This document shows, piece by piece, positions 34,949 to 41,587 of a stretch of 64,000 nt of DNA (position 1 is the first letter of the stretch; each line of letters begins with the position of its first letter). This stretch comes from CF-46 sp042408445 (GTDB lineage: Bacteria; Chloroflexota; Limnocylindria; Limnocylindrales; CSP1-4). A program made the position numbers and the translations under genes. The notes below the pieces were generated by a model. It worked only from the letters and a program-made list of their open reading frames with translations, had not been told where the DNA came from and searched no databases. The stretch spans positions 14,092 to 78,091 of the forward strand of contig JBHORC010000019.1 of assembly GCA_042408445.1 (NCBI GenBank). Reading direction: 5' to 3'.

Positions 34949-35864
34949 GGGTGGAGGTCCGTGGGTCGCGGGTGCCGATGGGGGCGGCAAGGCTCGGGGT
35001 GGCGAGGGATTCGGTCGCCTCCTCGTGAAGGAGGTCCGGGCGACGGAGGCAACGATCCCGTTCGCCGCCCTCCGCGTAGAGGATCCGGAGCTCCGCCCGT
35101 CTGCCCGGCGGTCCGTAGCGGGTCCGGGCGACGAGCGCCTCCGTTCGCTGGCCGACGACATCGCGGCCGAGCCGGATCCAGCTCCGACGCTGGAGCTCGA
35201 GCCGGAGGCCGGTCGATTCGGCGACCGCGGTCGCGAGACCGGCGACCAATCCGGGAGGCTCCAGCGCGACGAGGAGCGTCTCCGCGCGGCGGGCGAGCGC
35301 CGCGAGACGACGGAGCCGATCCGCCACGTTCGCCGGCGTCGTGCCGGCGTTCGGCCGTGGCGGCAGGTCGATCACGAGGACGTCCACGGAGCGGGCGGCG
35401 AGGAGCATCCCCGCGATCGACAGTCCTTCGTCGAGCGACGCCGGCGTCAGCACGATCAGCCAATCGAGCGCGACGCCGCGAGCGGCCGCCTCGACCGGAT
35501 CCAGTGCCTGGGCAACGTCCAGCCAGGCGACGATCGCGCCGTCTGCCTGTGCCTCCGCGACGAGCCGGAGGGCGAGAGTCGTCGCGCCGGAGCTCGGCGC
35601 GCCGCGGAGGGCGACGCTCGCGCTGCGCGGCAGGCCGCCGGGTCCGACGATGGCGTCCAGCGCCGGAAAGCCGGTCCGGACGACCCGCTCGACGCCGGTT
35701 CGCGGTTCGCCCGCCGGAGAGGGAGCGAGCTCGGGTGGGTCGTCCGGCGGCTCCACCGGAAGGGGCACCGTCGCGAGCGCACCGACGACCCGCGGAGCTG
35801 CCGCACCCCACCGCGTCTGGAGGGACGCCAGAGCCGCCGACACGTCCGGGGAGAGGCTCGCCAT
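34743..35864 (-). CDS. imuA: ImuA-like RecA-fold mutasome subunit
   Basis: 373 residues. The RecA-like core spans ~residues 60-270: GFPALDAIVGPGGLPRSASV, a degenerate Walker A (LRGAPSSGATTLAL), and VDVLVIDLPPRP at the Walker B position. ImuA (SulA/RecA-like) partners ImuB and DnaE2 in translesion synthesis after damage. The last ~70 residues (TRDPRTSTHATPPPLLAASP onward) are Pro/Arg-rich and overlap the start of imuB in another frame, so they may be dispensable. It has an SOS box abutting the -10, and only nine bases separate the -10 from the ATG. Confidence 0.82.
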   Translation of the reverse strand: MASLSPDVSAALASLQTRWGAAAPRVVGALATVPLPVEPPDDPPELAPSPAGEPRTGVERVVRTGFPALDAIVGPGGLPRSASVALRGAPSSGATTLALRLVAEAQADGAIVAWLDVAQALDPVEAAARGVALDWLIVLTPASLDEGLSIAGMLLAARSVDVLVIDLPPRPNAGTTPANVADRLRRLAALARRAETLLVALEPPGLVAGLATAVAESTGLRLELQRRSWIRLGRDVVGQRTEALVARTRYGPPGRRAELRILYAEGGERDRCLRRPDLLHEEATESLATPSLAAPIGTRDPRTSTHATPPPLLAASPDPARSRPPLRLVPDGPAGDPGRPAVDGRDGDRRRSGGPGARRPTRDPARERAPARP

Positions 35865-35873
35865 CGGACGGCC

Positions 35874-35902
35874 AGACTAGAACATCTGTTCGATCTCGTC
35901 AA
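35874..35902 (-). promoter_or_regulatory. imuA promoter
   Basis: Minus strand TTGACG (35897-35902), 17-base spacer, TAGTCT (35874-35879). As at dnaE2, the first 12 bases of the spacer next to the -10 are the SOS box. The leader would be about two bases. Confidence 0.75.
35880..35891. promoter_or_regulatory. SOS box (LexA operator) at imuA
   Basis: GAACATCTGTTC, flanked as AGAACATCTGTTCG: close to the Bacillus/Mycobacterium consensus CGAACATATGTTCG. It occupies the promoter spacer, so LexA binding would exclude RNA polymerase. Confidence 0.87.
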
Positions 35903-35940
35903 TGAAATCGGCGGCCGGCGCGGCCGCGAACACCCGCCGC

Positions 35941-35961
35941 TCGTCACCGCTTCGTCACCGC
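35941..35961 (+). promoter_or_regulatory. 11-bp-spaced direct repeat upstream of the response regulator
   Basis: TCGTCACCGC occurs at 35941-35950 and again at 35952-35961, an 11-base period typical of OmpR-family binding sites. It ends seven bases before a TACGGT -10-like hexamer (35969-35974), which is five bases before the ATG at 35980. Autoregulation by the encoded regulator is a reasonable inference. Confidence 0.5.
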
Positions 35962-35979
35962 GGCGGCGTACGGTCGGCC

Positions 35980-36822
35980 ATGATGCTCACGATGCAGCCG
36001 CCGCCCCTCCCCGATCGGCCCGTTCTGGTCGTCGACGACGACGCGAAGATCGTCCGGCTCGTCCGGACCTACCTGGAGCGCGAGGGCTACCGGGTCGTCA
36101 CCGCCGCCGACGGTCCGGCCGCGCTCGCCGCGATCGAGGAGCATGAGCCCGCGCTCGTCGTCCTCGACCTGATGCTTCCCGAGCTCGACGGCCGCGCCGT
36201 GATCCGGGCGGTCCGTCGCGACGAGGCCGTCGCCGCCACGCCGATTCTCGTCCTGTCGGCGCGCGGGACGACGGTTGATCGGATCGCCGGGCTCGAGGAT
36301 GGTGCGGACGACTACCTGCCGAAGCCGTTCTCGCCCGCCGAGCTCGTCGTCCGGGTCAAGGCGATCCTCCGCCGGGCAACGCCTCCCCCGATGGCACGAG
36401 ACGCATCACCGCTCGGCGGTGACGCGGCGGCCACGCCCACGCGCGGCGCCATCCAGCACAACGACCTCGTCCTGGACGCTGCCCGGCACGACGTCACCGT
36501 CGGCGGATCGCGGGTCCAGCTCACGCACGTCGAGTTCCGCCTGCTCCAGACCCTGCTCGAAGCCGACGGGCGCGTGCTGAGTCGCGATCAGCTGCTGGAC
36601 GCCGTCTGGGGTGCCGACGAGGCGGAGGTGCTCGACCGGACGATCGACGTCCACATCCGGCGGCTGCGCGACAAGCTCGGCGACGACCCGGACGCGCCGA
36701 GGTATGTCGCCACCGTGCGCGGCGCCGGCTACCGGTCGGCGCCGATCACCGAGGGCGGGTCGAACGAGACACGGCCCGCCGCCGCGGGCGGGGTCGCCAC
36801 CCCGCAGGCGAGGCGGACGTGA
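35980..36822 (+). CDS. OmpR/PhoB-family response regulator
   Basis: 280 residues from the ATG at 35980 (ATGs at 35983 and 35992 are also possible). The receiver domain has the acidic pair in VLVVDDDAKI, the phospho-Asp in LVVLDLMLPELDG and Lys in YLPKPFSPAEL. A linker of about 35 residues leads to a winged-helix output domain (LTHVEFRLLQTLLEADGRVL, RTIDVHIRRLRDKLG, VRGAGYRS). The GTGA overlap with the downstream kinase marks a cognate pair. A direct repeat next to the promoter suggests autoregulation. It is divergent from SOS-controlled imuA; any link between them is unproven. Confidence 0.93.
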   Translation: MMLTMQPPPLPDRPVLVVDDDAKIVRLVRTYLEREGYRVVTAADGPAALAAIEEHEPALVVLDLMLPELDGRAVIRAVRRDEAVAATPILVLSARGTTVDRIAGLEDGADDYLPKPFSPAELVVRVKAILRRATPPPMARDASPLGGDAAATPTRGAIQHNDLVLDAARHDVTVGGSRVQLTHVEFRLLQTLLEADGRVLSRDQLLDAVWGADEAEVLDRTIDVHIRRLRDKLGDDPDAPRYVATVRGAGYRSAPITEGGSNETRPAAAGGVATPQARRT

Positions 36823-37892
36823 GCCACCTGCGCCAGCGCGGGATCGCCACCCGCATCGCCCTCGCCGCGCTGCTCGCCGCGGGCGTCGGCCTCGTGATCC
36901 TCGCGCTCGGCGTGCTCGTCGTCGGCGGTCAGGTGTTCACGGACCTGATGATGAAGGCGGGCGACTCCGCCGCCCATGCCCGGGCGATGTACGACGCCTC
37001 GGTGACGACCGTCGTCATCGCCGCCGTCGTCGTCGCCGCGCTGGCGAGCGTGGGACTCGCCGCCTTCCTCGGCCGGATGCTCGCGAAGCCGCTGCGCGAT
37101 GTCGGCGCGGCCGCTCGCCGGATCGCCGACGGCGACTACGCCGCCCGCGTCCCCCGCGAGGGACCCGAGGAGATCGCCAGCCTCGCGGACTCGTTCAATC
37201 AGATGGCGATGAGCCTCGAGGAGCAGGAGCGGATGCGGCGCGACTTCATCGCGAATGCCGCCCACGAGCTGCGGACGCCGCTGACGAACCTGCAGGGCTA
37301 CCTGGAGGCGCTGCGGGACGGCGTCATCACTGGCGATCGATCGACGTTCGAATCGCTGCACGAGGAGGTCGATCGGCTCGTCCGGCTCTCCCGCTCGCTC
37401 GACGCGCTCGCCGAAGGTGATGCCGCGATCACCGCACCGGCCCTCGAGCCGGTCGATCTCGCGGCCGCGATCCGATCGGCGGTCGATCTCGCCCAGCCGG
37501 CCTTCGATCGGGCCGGGCTCCGTCTCGACGTCGTCGTCCCCGCGAGCCTGCCGGCTCGCGCGAACCCGGACCACCTCGCCCAGGTCCTCGCGAACCTTCT
37601 CTCGAATGCCGTCCGGTACACGCCGAGCGGCGGCACGGTCACGATCCGCGGCGAGCGCCACCCGGCGGACCTCCTCGTGTCGATTGCGAACACCTCGGAG
37701 CCGATCCCCGACGCCGACCTTGCCCGCGTGTTCGAGCGGTTCTATCGGGTCGAGAAGTCGCGCGACCGCGCCCGAGGCGGTGCCGGGATCGGCCTGGCGA
37801 TCGTCAAGCAGCTCGTCGAGGCCGGCGGCGGCTCGGTCGGCGCGGATTCGGCGGACGGCCAGACCCGGTTCTGGTTCCGGCTCCCCGCCTGA
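36819..37892 (+). CDS. sensor histidine kinase with HAMP domain
   Basis: 357 residues, GTG start overlapping the regulator stop. Two membrane spans (residues ~10-40 and ~66-90) enclose only about 25 outside residues, so it probably senses within the membrane or has a small periplasmic loop. HAMP follows (LAKPLRDVGAAARRIADGDY), then HisKA with the phospho-His in NAAHELRTPLTNLQGYLEAL, then HATPase with NLLSNAVRYTPSGG (N box) and GAGIGLAIVKQLVEAGGG (G boxes). It would phosphorylate the adjacent regulator. The stimulus is unknown. Confidence 0.94.
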   Translation: MSHLRQRGIATRIALAALLAAGVGLVILALGVLVVGGQVFTDLMMKAGDSAAHARAMYDASVTTVVIAAVVVAALASVGLAAFLGRMLAKPLRDVGAAARRIADGDYAARVPREGPEEIASLADSFNQMAMSLEEQERMRRDFIANAAHELRTPLTNLQGYLEALRDGVITGDRSTFESLHEEVDRLVRLSRSLDALAEGDAAITAPALEPVDLAAAIRSAVDLAQPAFDRAGLRLDVVVPASLPARANPDHLAQVLANLLSNAVRYTPSGGTVTIRGERHPADLLVSIANTSEPIPDADLARVFERFYRVEKSRDRARGGAGIGLAIVKQLVEAGGGSVGADSADGQTRFWFRLPA

Positions 37893-37914
37893 CCGTCGGG
37901 CGCCAGCGCGCACG

Positions 37915-37935
37915 TCCCCTCAAGCCCTCAGGGGA
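37915..37935. terminator. weak bidirectional hairpin between convergent genes
   Basis: 6-bp stem TCCCCT/AGGGGA (37915-37920 / 37930-37935) with a 9-base loop, overlapping the stop of the EamA gene. No U-run. Confidence 0.35.
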
Positions 37936-38830
37936 GCGCCACCGCGATCAGCCCCGCGGCGATCCCGCCGAGGCCCACCCACTGGCTCCGCTGCAGGCGC
38001 TCGCCCCAGAGCGCGACCGCGACCACGACGCTGACGACCGGCCCGAAGGAGCTGGCGAGACCGACGATCCACGTCGGCGCCTGTTCGAGCCCGATCGCGA
38101 ACGCGACGAAGCCGGCAATGTCGAGCAGGCCGCCGACGATCGCCGCCGCGACCGCGACGCGGCGGGAGATCGGCCGCCGGTCCACGGCAGGCGCAAGCAG
38201 CGGCCCGGCAGCGGACGCATGCGAGCCGAGCACGGCGCCGAGGATCACCCAGATCGTCGCGGCGTTCGCGAGCCGCGAGGCGAGGAGGACCGGCAGCCAG
38301 CCGGCGCTCCGGATCGGGCCGGACAGGCCGATCGTGAGAATCGCGAAGCAGGCCATCGCGATGAGCGACAGGACCACGCCACGGCCGACGAGCCGCGTCC
38401 CGCGCAACCCACCCTCCGAGATGAGCCCGGTCAGCACGACCCCGCCGGTCGCGAGCGCGGCGCCCGCGGCCTGGAGCGGCGTCAGCGTCTCGCCGCGGAG
38501 GAGGACCGCGAGCAGCACCGTCACGCCGCCGTACGCGGCGACAACCGGACTGACCACCGAGACCGGTCCGATCCGGAGCGCCGTGAAGAACGACAGGTAC
38601 GCACCCGCGGCGACGATCCCGTTGACCGCCGAGGACCAGGTATCGCCCGGCTGCGCCGGCAGGCCTGTGGACCGGATCATGCACAGGACGACGATCGCGA
38701 TGATGCTCGTCAGCTGGACGACCGCCGCCACGCGGAGGCTGCCCAGGCGGCGCCCGGCGAACGCGGCGGAGACGTCGACGGAGCCCCAGCAGGCGGCGGC
38801 GATGAGCCCGAGGGTGAGTCCGATCGACAT
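37928..38830 (-). CDS. EamA/DMT-family transporter
   Basis: 300 residues with ten predicted spans arranged as two EamA repeats: the first opens GLIAAACWGSVDVSAAFAGR, the second begins near VGRGVVLSLIAMACFAILTIG. Each repeat ends with the familiar proline/glycine segment (ALRIGPVSVVSPVVAAYGGVTVLLA; GLEQAPTWIVGLASSFGPVV). The family exports or takes up metabolites such as amino acids; no substrate can be given. It is a single gene convergent with the kinase. Confidence 0.88.
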   Translation of the reverse strand: MSIGLTLGLIAAACWGSVDVSAAFAGRRLGSLRVAAVVQLTSIIAIVVLCMIRSTGLPAQPGDTWSSAVNGIVAAGAYLSFFTALRIGPVSVVSPVVAAYGGVTVLLAVLLRGETLTPLQAAGAALATGGVVLTGLISEGGLRGTRLVGRGVVLSLIAMACFAILTIGLSGPIRSAGWLPVLLASRLANAATIWVILGAVLGSHASAAGPLLAPAVDRRPISRRVAVAAAIVGGLLDIAGFVAFAIGLEQAPTWIVGLASSFGPVVSVVVAVALWGERLQRSQWVGLGGIAAGLIAVALP

Positions 38831-38931
38831 CCGCGGGAGGGTAACGGGCGGCCGGAGGCCGCGAGACCCCGTGCTACACTTCGGGACCCGTCGGCCAGGA
38901 TCAGCCGCTGCGCGGCTGGGGCGATCGGCGT

Positions 38932-39007
38932 GGGGATGTAGCTCAGCTGGGAGAGCACCGCGTTCGCATCGCGGGGGTCAGGGGTTCGAGTCCCCTCATC
39001 TCCACCA
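38932..39007 (+). tRNA. tRNA-Ala, anticodon CGC
   Basis: 76 bases including encoded CCA. The acceptor stem GGGGATG/CATCTCC has the G3:U70 wobble that defines alanine tRNAs. D arm GCTC...GAGC; anticodon stem CCGCG/CGCGG with loop TTCGCAT (anticodon CGC, reads GCG); T arm AGGGG-TTCGAGT-CCCCT. A TACACT hexamer lies at 38875-38880. The CGC anticodon suits the GCG-rich codon use. Confidence 0.96.
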
Positions 39008-39156
39008 CCTTCCCGATCGGCGATGTGAGCGCCGCGGCTGGCCCGCTGCCCGCCCGTTGAGCCGCTCTCCGCGATCGGGGTTCTGCAACGGAATCTCAAT
39101 CGCCGCCTGTCCGCGGCACGAGCGTCGGGATTCGGCGTCGCCCGACCATCGGGCCC

Positions 39157-39681
39157 GTGGGTGCTTCAGACCTCGGATTGCTCGTGCTCCGGTTCGCGGT
39201 CGGCCTGACCTTTGCCGCGCACGGCGCCCAGAAGGCGTTCGGCTGGTGGGGCGGTCCGGGCTGGGTCGGCTGGCAGAACGCGCTCGGCCGGATGGGCTTC
39301 CGGCCGACCGGCCTGTTCGGCGTCCTCTCGGTCGGCGCCGAGATCGTCGGCGGCTCCTTTCTCGCGCTCGGGATCCTGACGCCGCTCGCCACCGCCATCC
39401 TGCTCGCCCAGTCCGTCGTGATCATCGCGAAGGTCCACGCCCCGAACGGCTTCTGGAACAAGGCATCCGGCATCGAGTTTCCCCTCGCCCTGGCGACGGG
39501 GGCGCTCGCGATCGGCCTGACCGGGCCTGGATTGTTGAGCTTCGACGCAGTGAACGGCATCACGCCGTCGGACACGGTCCGGATCGTCCTCGCTCTGGCG
39601 GGGATCATCGCCGGAGCCCTCGCGCTGGCCGTGCCGTCCACGAGCCCGAGCGGATCCAACGACAAGGCTCACGCCCGCTGA
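39157..39681 (+). CDS. DoxX-family membrane protein
   Basis: 174 residues with four spans. The start is the family pattern: DLGLLVLRFAVGLTFAAHGAQKAFGWWGGPGW, with the conserved HGxQKxFG in the first helix. GFRPTGLFGVLSVGAEIVGG and ALGILTPLATAILLAQSVVI follow. DoxX-like proteins occur in thiosulphate:quinone oxidoreductases and in redox-stress systems; this orphan copy has no such neighbour. It starts with GTG at 39157, with no strong ribosome site. Confidence 0.85.
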   Translation: MGASDLGLLVLRFAVGLTFAAHGAQKAFGWWGGPGWVGWQNALGRMGFRPTGLFGVLSVGAEIVGGSFLALGILTPLATAILLAQSVVIIAKVHAPNGFWNKASGIEFPLALATGALAIGLTGPGLLSFDAVNGITPSDTVRIVLALAGIIAGALALAVPSTSPSGSNDKAHAR

Positions 39682-39721
39682 CGAGGCGCCGACCGGCGGC
39701 GCGCGCGACGACAATGTCGAG

Positions 39722-40255
39722 ATGGATCGACCAGCCCGGATCGTGCTCATCGGGATGATGGGCTCGGGCAAGACGACGGTCGGGCGTGCCCTTGCCGCGG
39801 AGCTCGGCTGGCCGATGCTCGACAACGACACGCTCGTGCTGGCGACGACCGGCCGTGACGGGCCGGCGATCTTCCGGGACGACGGCGAGGACGCGCTCCA
39901 TGAGGCGGAGCGGACGGCGTTCGTTGCCGGCGTCGATCGTTCGCCGCCCGCCGTCCTGACCGCCGCGGGCTCGGTCGTCGACGACCCCGCGCTCCTCGCG
40001 CGGCTTCCGACGAGCGGCTGGGTCGTCTGGCTGCGGGCCGAACCCTCCACGCTCCGGGAACGGATCGACCGCGGCGCGGGGCGTCGAGCGGACGCGGTCG
40101 ATGAGGCGTGGCTCGCGTCACGGGCGGCGGATCGCTCGGCGCTCTACGCGTCCGTCGCGGACCAGATCGTCGACGTCGACGGCCGGACGGTGCCGGAGAT
40201 CGCCGCCGCGATCCTCGAGTGGGCGGGTCTCAGGCCGGAGACGTCAGCCGGCTGA
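39722..40255 (+). CDS. aroK: shikimate kinase-like P-loop kinase
   Basis: 177 residues. P-loop GMMGSGKTTVG at residues 11-21, then LDNDTLV where shikimate kinase has its DxD substrate motif, then AAGSVVDDPALLARL (substrate GGG region, here AAG) and a LID Arg in RRADAVDEAWLASR. The enzyme would phosphorylate shikimate in aromatic synthesis. The changed GGG motif and lack of other aro genes leave room for a related gluconate/shikimate-type kinase. Its 3' end overlaps the convergent YgjP-like gene by 12 bases. Confidence 0.75.
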   Translation: MDRPARIVLIGMMGSGKTTVGRALAAELGWPMLDNDTLVLATTGRDGPAIFRDDGEDALHEAERTAFVAGVDRSPPAVLTAAGSVVDDPALLARLPTSGWVVWLRAEPSTLRERIDRGAGRRADAVDEAWLASRAADRSALYASVADQIVDVDGRTVPEIAAAILEWAGLRPETSAG

Positions 40256-41035
40256 CGCGGGAAGGCCGAGCGGCTCGGCGGCCGGACGCGGGGCTGCCGC
40301 GAGATCCGGGCGCAGGGCCGCGTGGAGCTCCAGCGAGTGGGACCGGAGCCACCGTCGCCAGGTGAGATGGTCCGGGCGGCGCGACGCCACGACGCGCCAG
40401 AAGGCCGGCCCGTGGCCGAACACCCGGAGATGGGCGAGCTCGTGGACGACGACGGTCTCGAGCGCCTCCGGCGGGGCGAGGACGAGCCGCCAGCTGAACA
40501 TCAGGCGCCCTTCGCGCGAGGCGCTCCCCCACCGGCTGCGGGGATCGCGCAGGGAGAGGGCGCTCGGTTGGACGCCCAGCGCCGCGGCGTGGTCGTTGAC
40601 GGTTGCCTCGATCGCGACCCGCGCCTGGCCGCGGAACCAGCCGTCGAGCACCCGGTCGAGCCGTTCGGCGTCGCGGCCGGCCAGCGTGACGCGGAGCTCG
40701 AACGCATCCGGGGTGACCACGCGCGCGACGCTCGACCGGGTCGCGGTCGTCGTGGTCACCCTGAGCGTGTGCATTTCGCCCCGGAAGCGGATCGTCGCCC
40801 CATCGGCGAGACCCCCGCGCGCGGCAAGCTCGGCCCGCTCGTTGGCGCGGCGGTCGAGATGTCGCGCGATCCACGGCTGTCGCTCGAGCAGGAATGCCTC
40901 GATCCGGCCCTCCGGTCGGGCCCAGCCGCGACGCGTTCGCGGCGGAACCGTCACGACGAGGCCCAGCTCGGGGTCGATCGTGATCCGGAGGTGCCGCGAC
41001 CGGGGCGAGTGACGCAGGACGTAGGCGAAGGGCAA
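40244..41035 (-). CDS. YgjP/SprT-like metal-dependent hydrolase (M48-type)
   Basis: 263 residues from a TTG at 41035. The zinc site is VVHELAHLRVFGHGPAFW, HExxH with the third ligand region downstream. The preceding RDPRSRWGSASREGRLMFSWRLVLAPPE is the hallmark of DUF45/YgjP-like proteases. Their substrates are not known. It begins six bases after the YdeI-like gene and is coupled to it. An upstream frame on this strand is long but has no family match, so the short start is preferred. Confidence 0.85.
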   Translation of the reverse strand: MPFAYVLRHSPRSRHLRITIDPELGLVVTVPPRTRRGWARPEGRIEAFLLERQPWIARHLDRRANERAELAARGGLADGATIRFRGEMHTLRVTTTTATRSSVARVVTPDAFELRVTLAGRDAERLDRVLDGWFRGQARVAIEATVNDHAAALGVQPSALSLRDPRSRWGSASREGRLMFSWRLVLAPPEALETVVVHELAHLRVFGHGPAFWRVVASRRPDHLTWRRWLRSHSLELHAALRPDLAAAPRPAAEPLGLPASAG

Positions 41036-41040
41036 GCCGT

Positions 41041-41490
41041 TCAGCGCGCCCGGCCCTCGCGAAGGGTCGCGATCGCCTTCTCGATCCGCCGCGCGCGCGT
41101 CTCGTCGCTCTTTGCGGCCGCGATCGGCTCGACCCAGAACCGCTGATTGCTGTACGACAGCCCATCGAACGTCGCGCGGGCCGCCGGTTCGGCGTCGAGC
41201 GCCGCGGCCAGGTCCGGTGGCACCTCGACCGCGCGAGGAGCGGTGTCCAGCTCGACGTCGACCTCGACGGTGTCCCCACCGCGGACGCCGGTCGCGGTGC
41301 GGGTCACCTCGCTGACGCCGATCATCGGCTCGCCGTTCACGGTGGCGATGCTGCTTCGGTACGTGTAGCCGTTGATCGTGACGCTGACCTTCGGCGCCTT
41401 GCCGGCGTTCAGCCCGGCGAGGACATCGTCCGGGACACGGATCCCCGTCGCGGTCTTCGAGGCCTGACGGACCGTCGTCGTGAAGCGCAT
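41041..41490 (-). CDS. DUF1905/YdeI-OmdA-like protein
   Basis: 149 residues from the ATG at 41490. The N-terminal ~90 residues form the DUF1905 beta domain (ATGIRVPDDVLAGLNAGKAP, VTINGYTYRSSIATVNGEPM). The C-terminal ~55 residues (LAAALDAEPAARATFDGLSY to RRIEKAIATLREGRA) are the YdeI/OmdA bacteriocin-protection-like helix bundle. Function is unknown; some homologues affect peptide resistance. No Shine-Dalgarno is visible. It shares a transcript with the YgjP-like protease. Confidence 0.85.
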   Translation of the reverse strand: MRFTTTVRQASKTATGIRVPDDVLAGLNAGKAPKVSVTINGYTYRSSIATVNGEPMIGVSEVTRTATGVRGGDTVEVDVELDTAPRAVEVPPDLAAALDAEPAARATFDGLSYSNQRFWVEPIAAAKSDETRARRIEKAIATLREGRAR

Positions 41491-41587
41491 CCCGGAGAGG
41501 GTGCCACACCATCGGCCGGATGTGCGCGGTTCGCCTGCCGCGGCCCGCCGCATCCCGGCGCGGCTGCGCCTTCCCGGCCCGACGCCG

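Noticed and set aside
40244..41512. 422-codon version of the YgjP-like gene starting near 41512
   Set aside because: The extra N-terminal part is the out-of-frame shadow of the YdeI-like gene; family similarity starts after the TTG at 41035.
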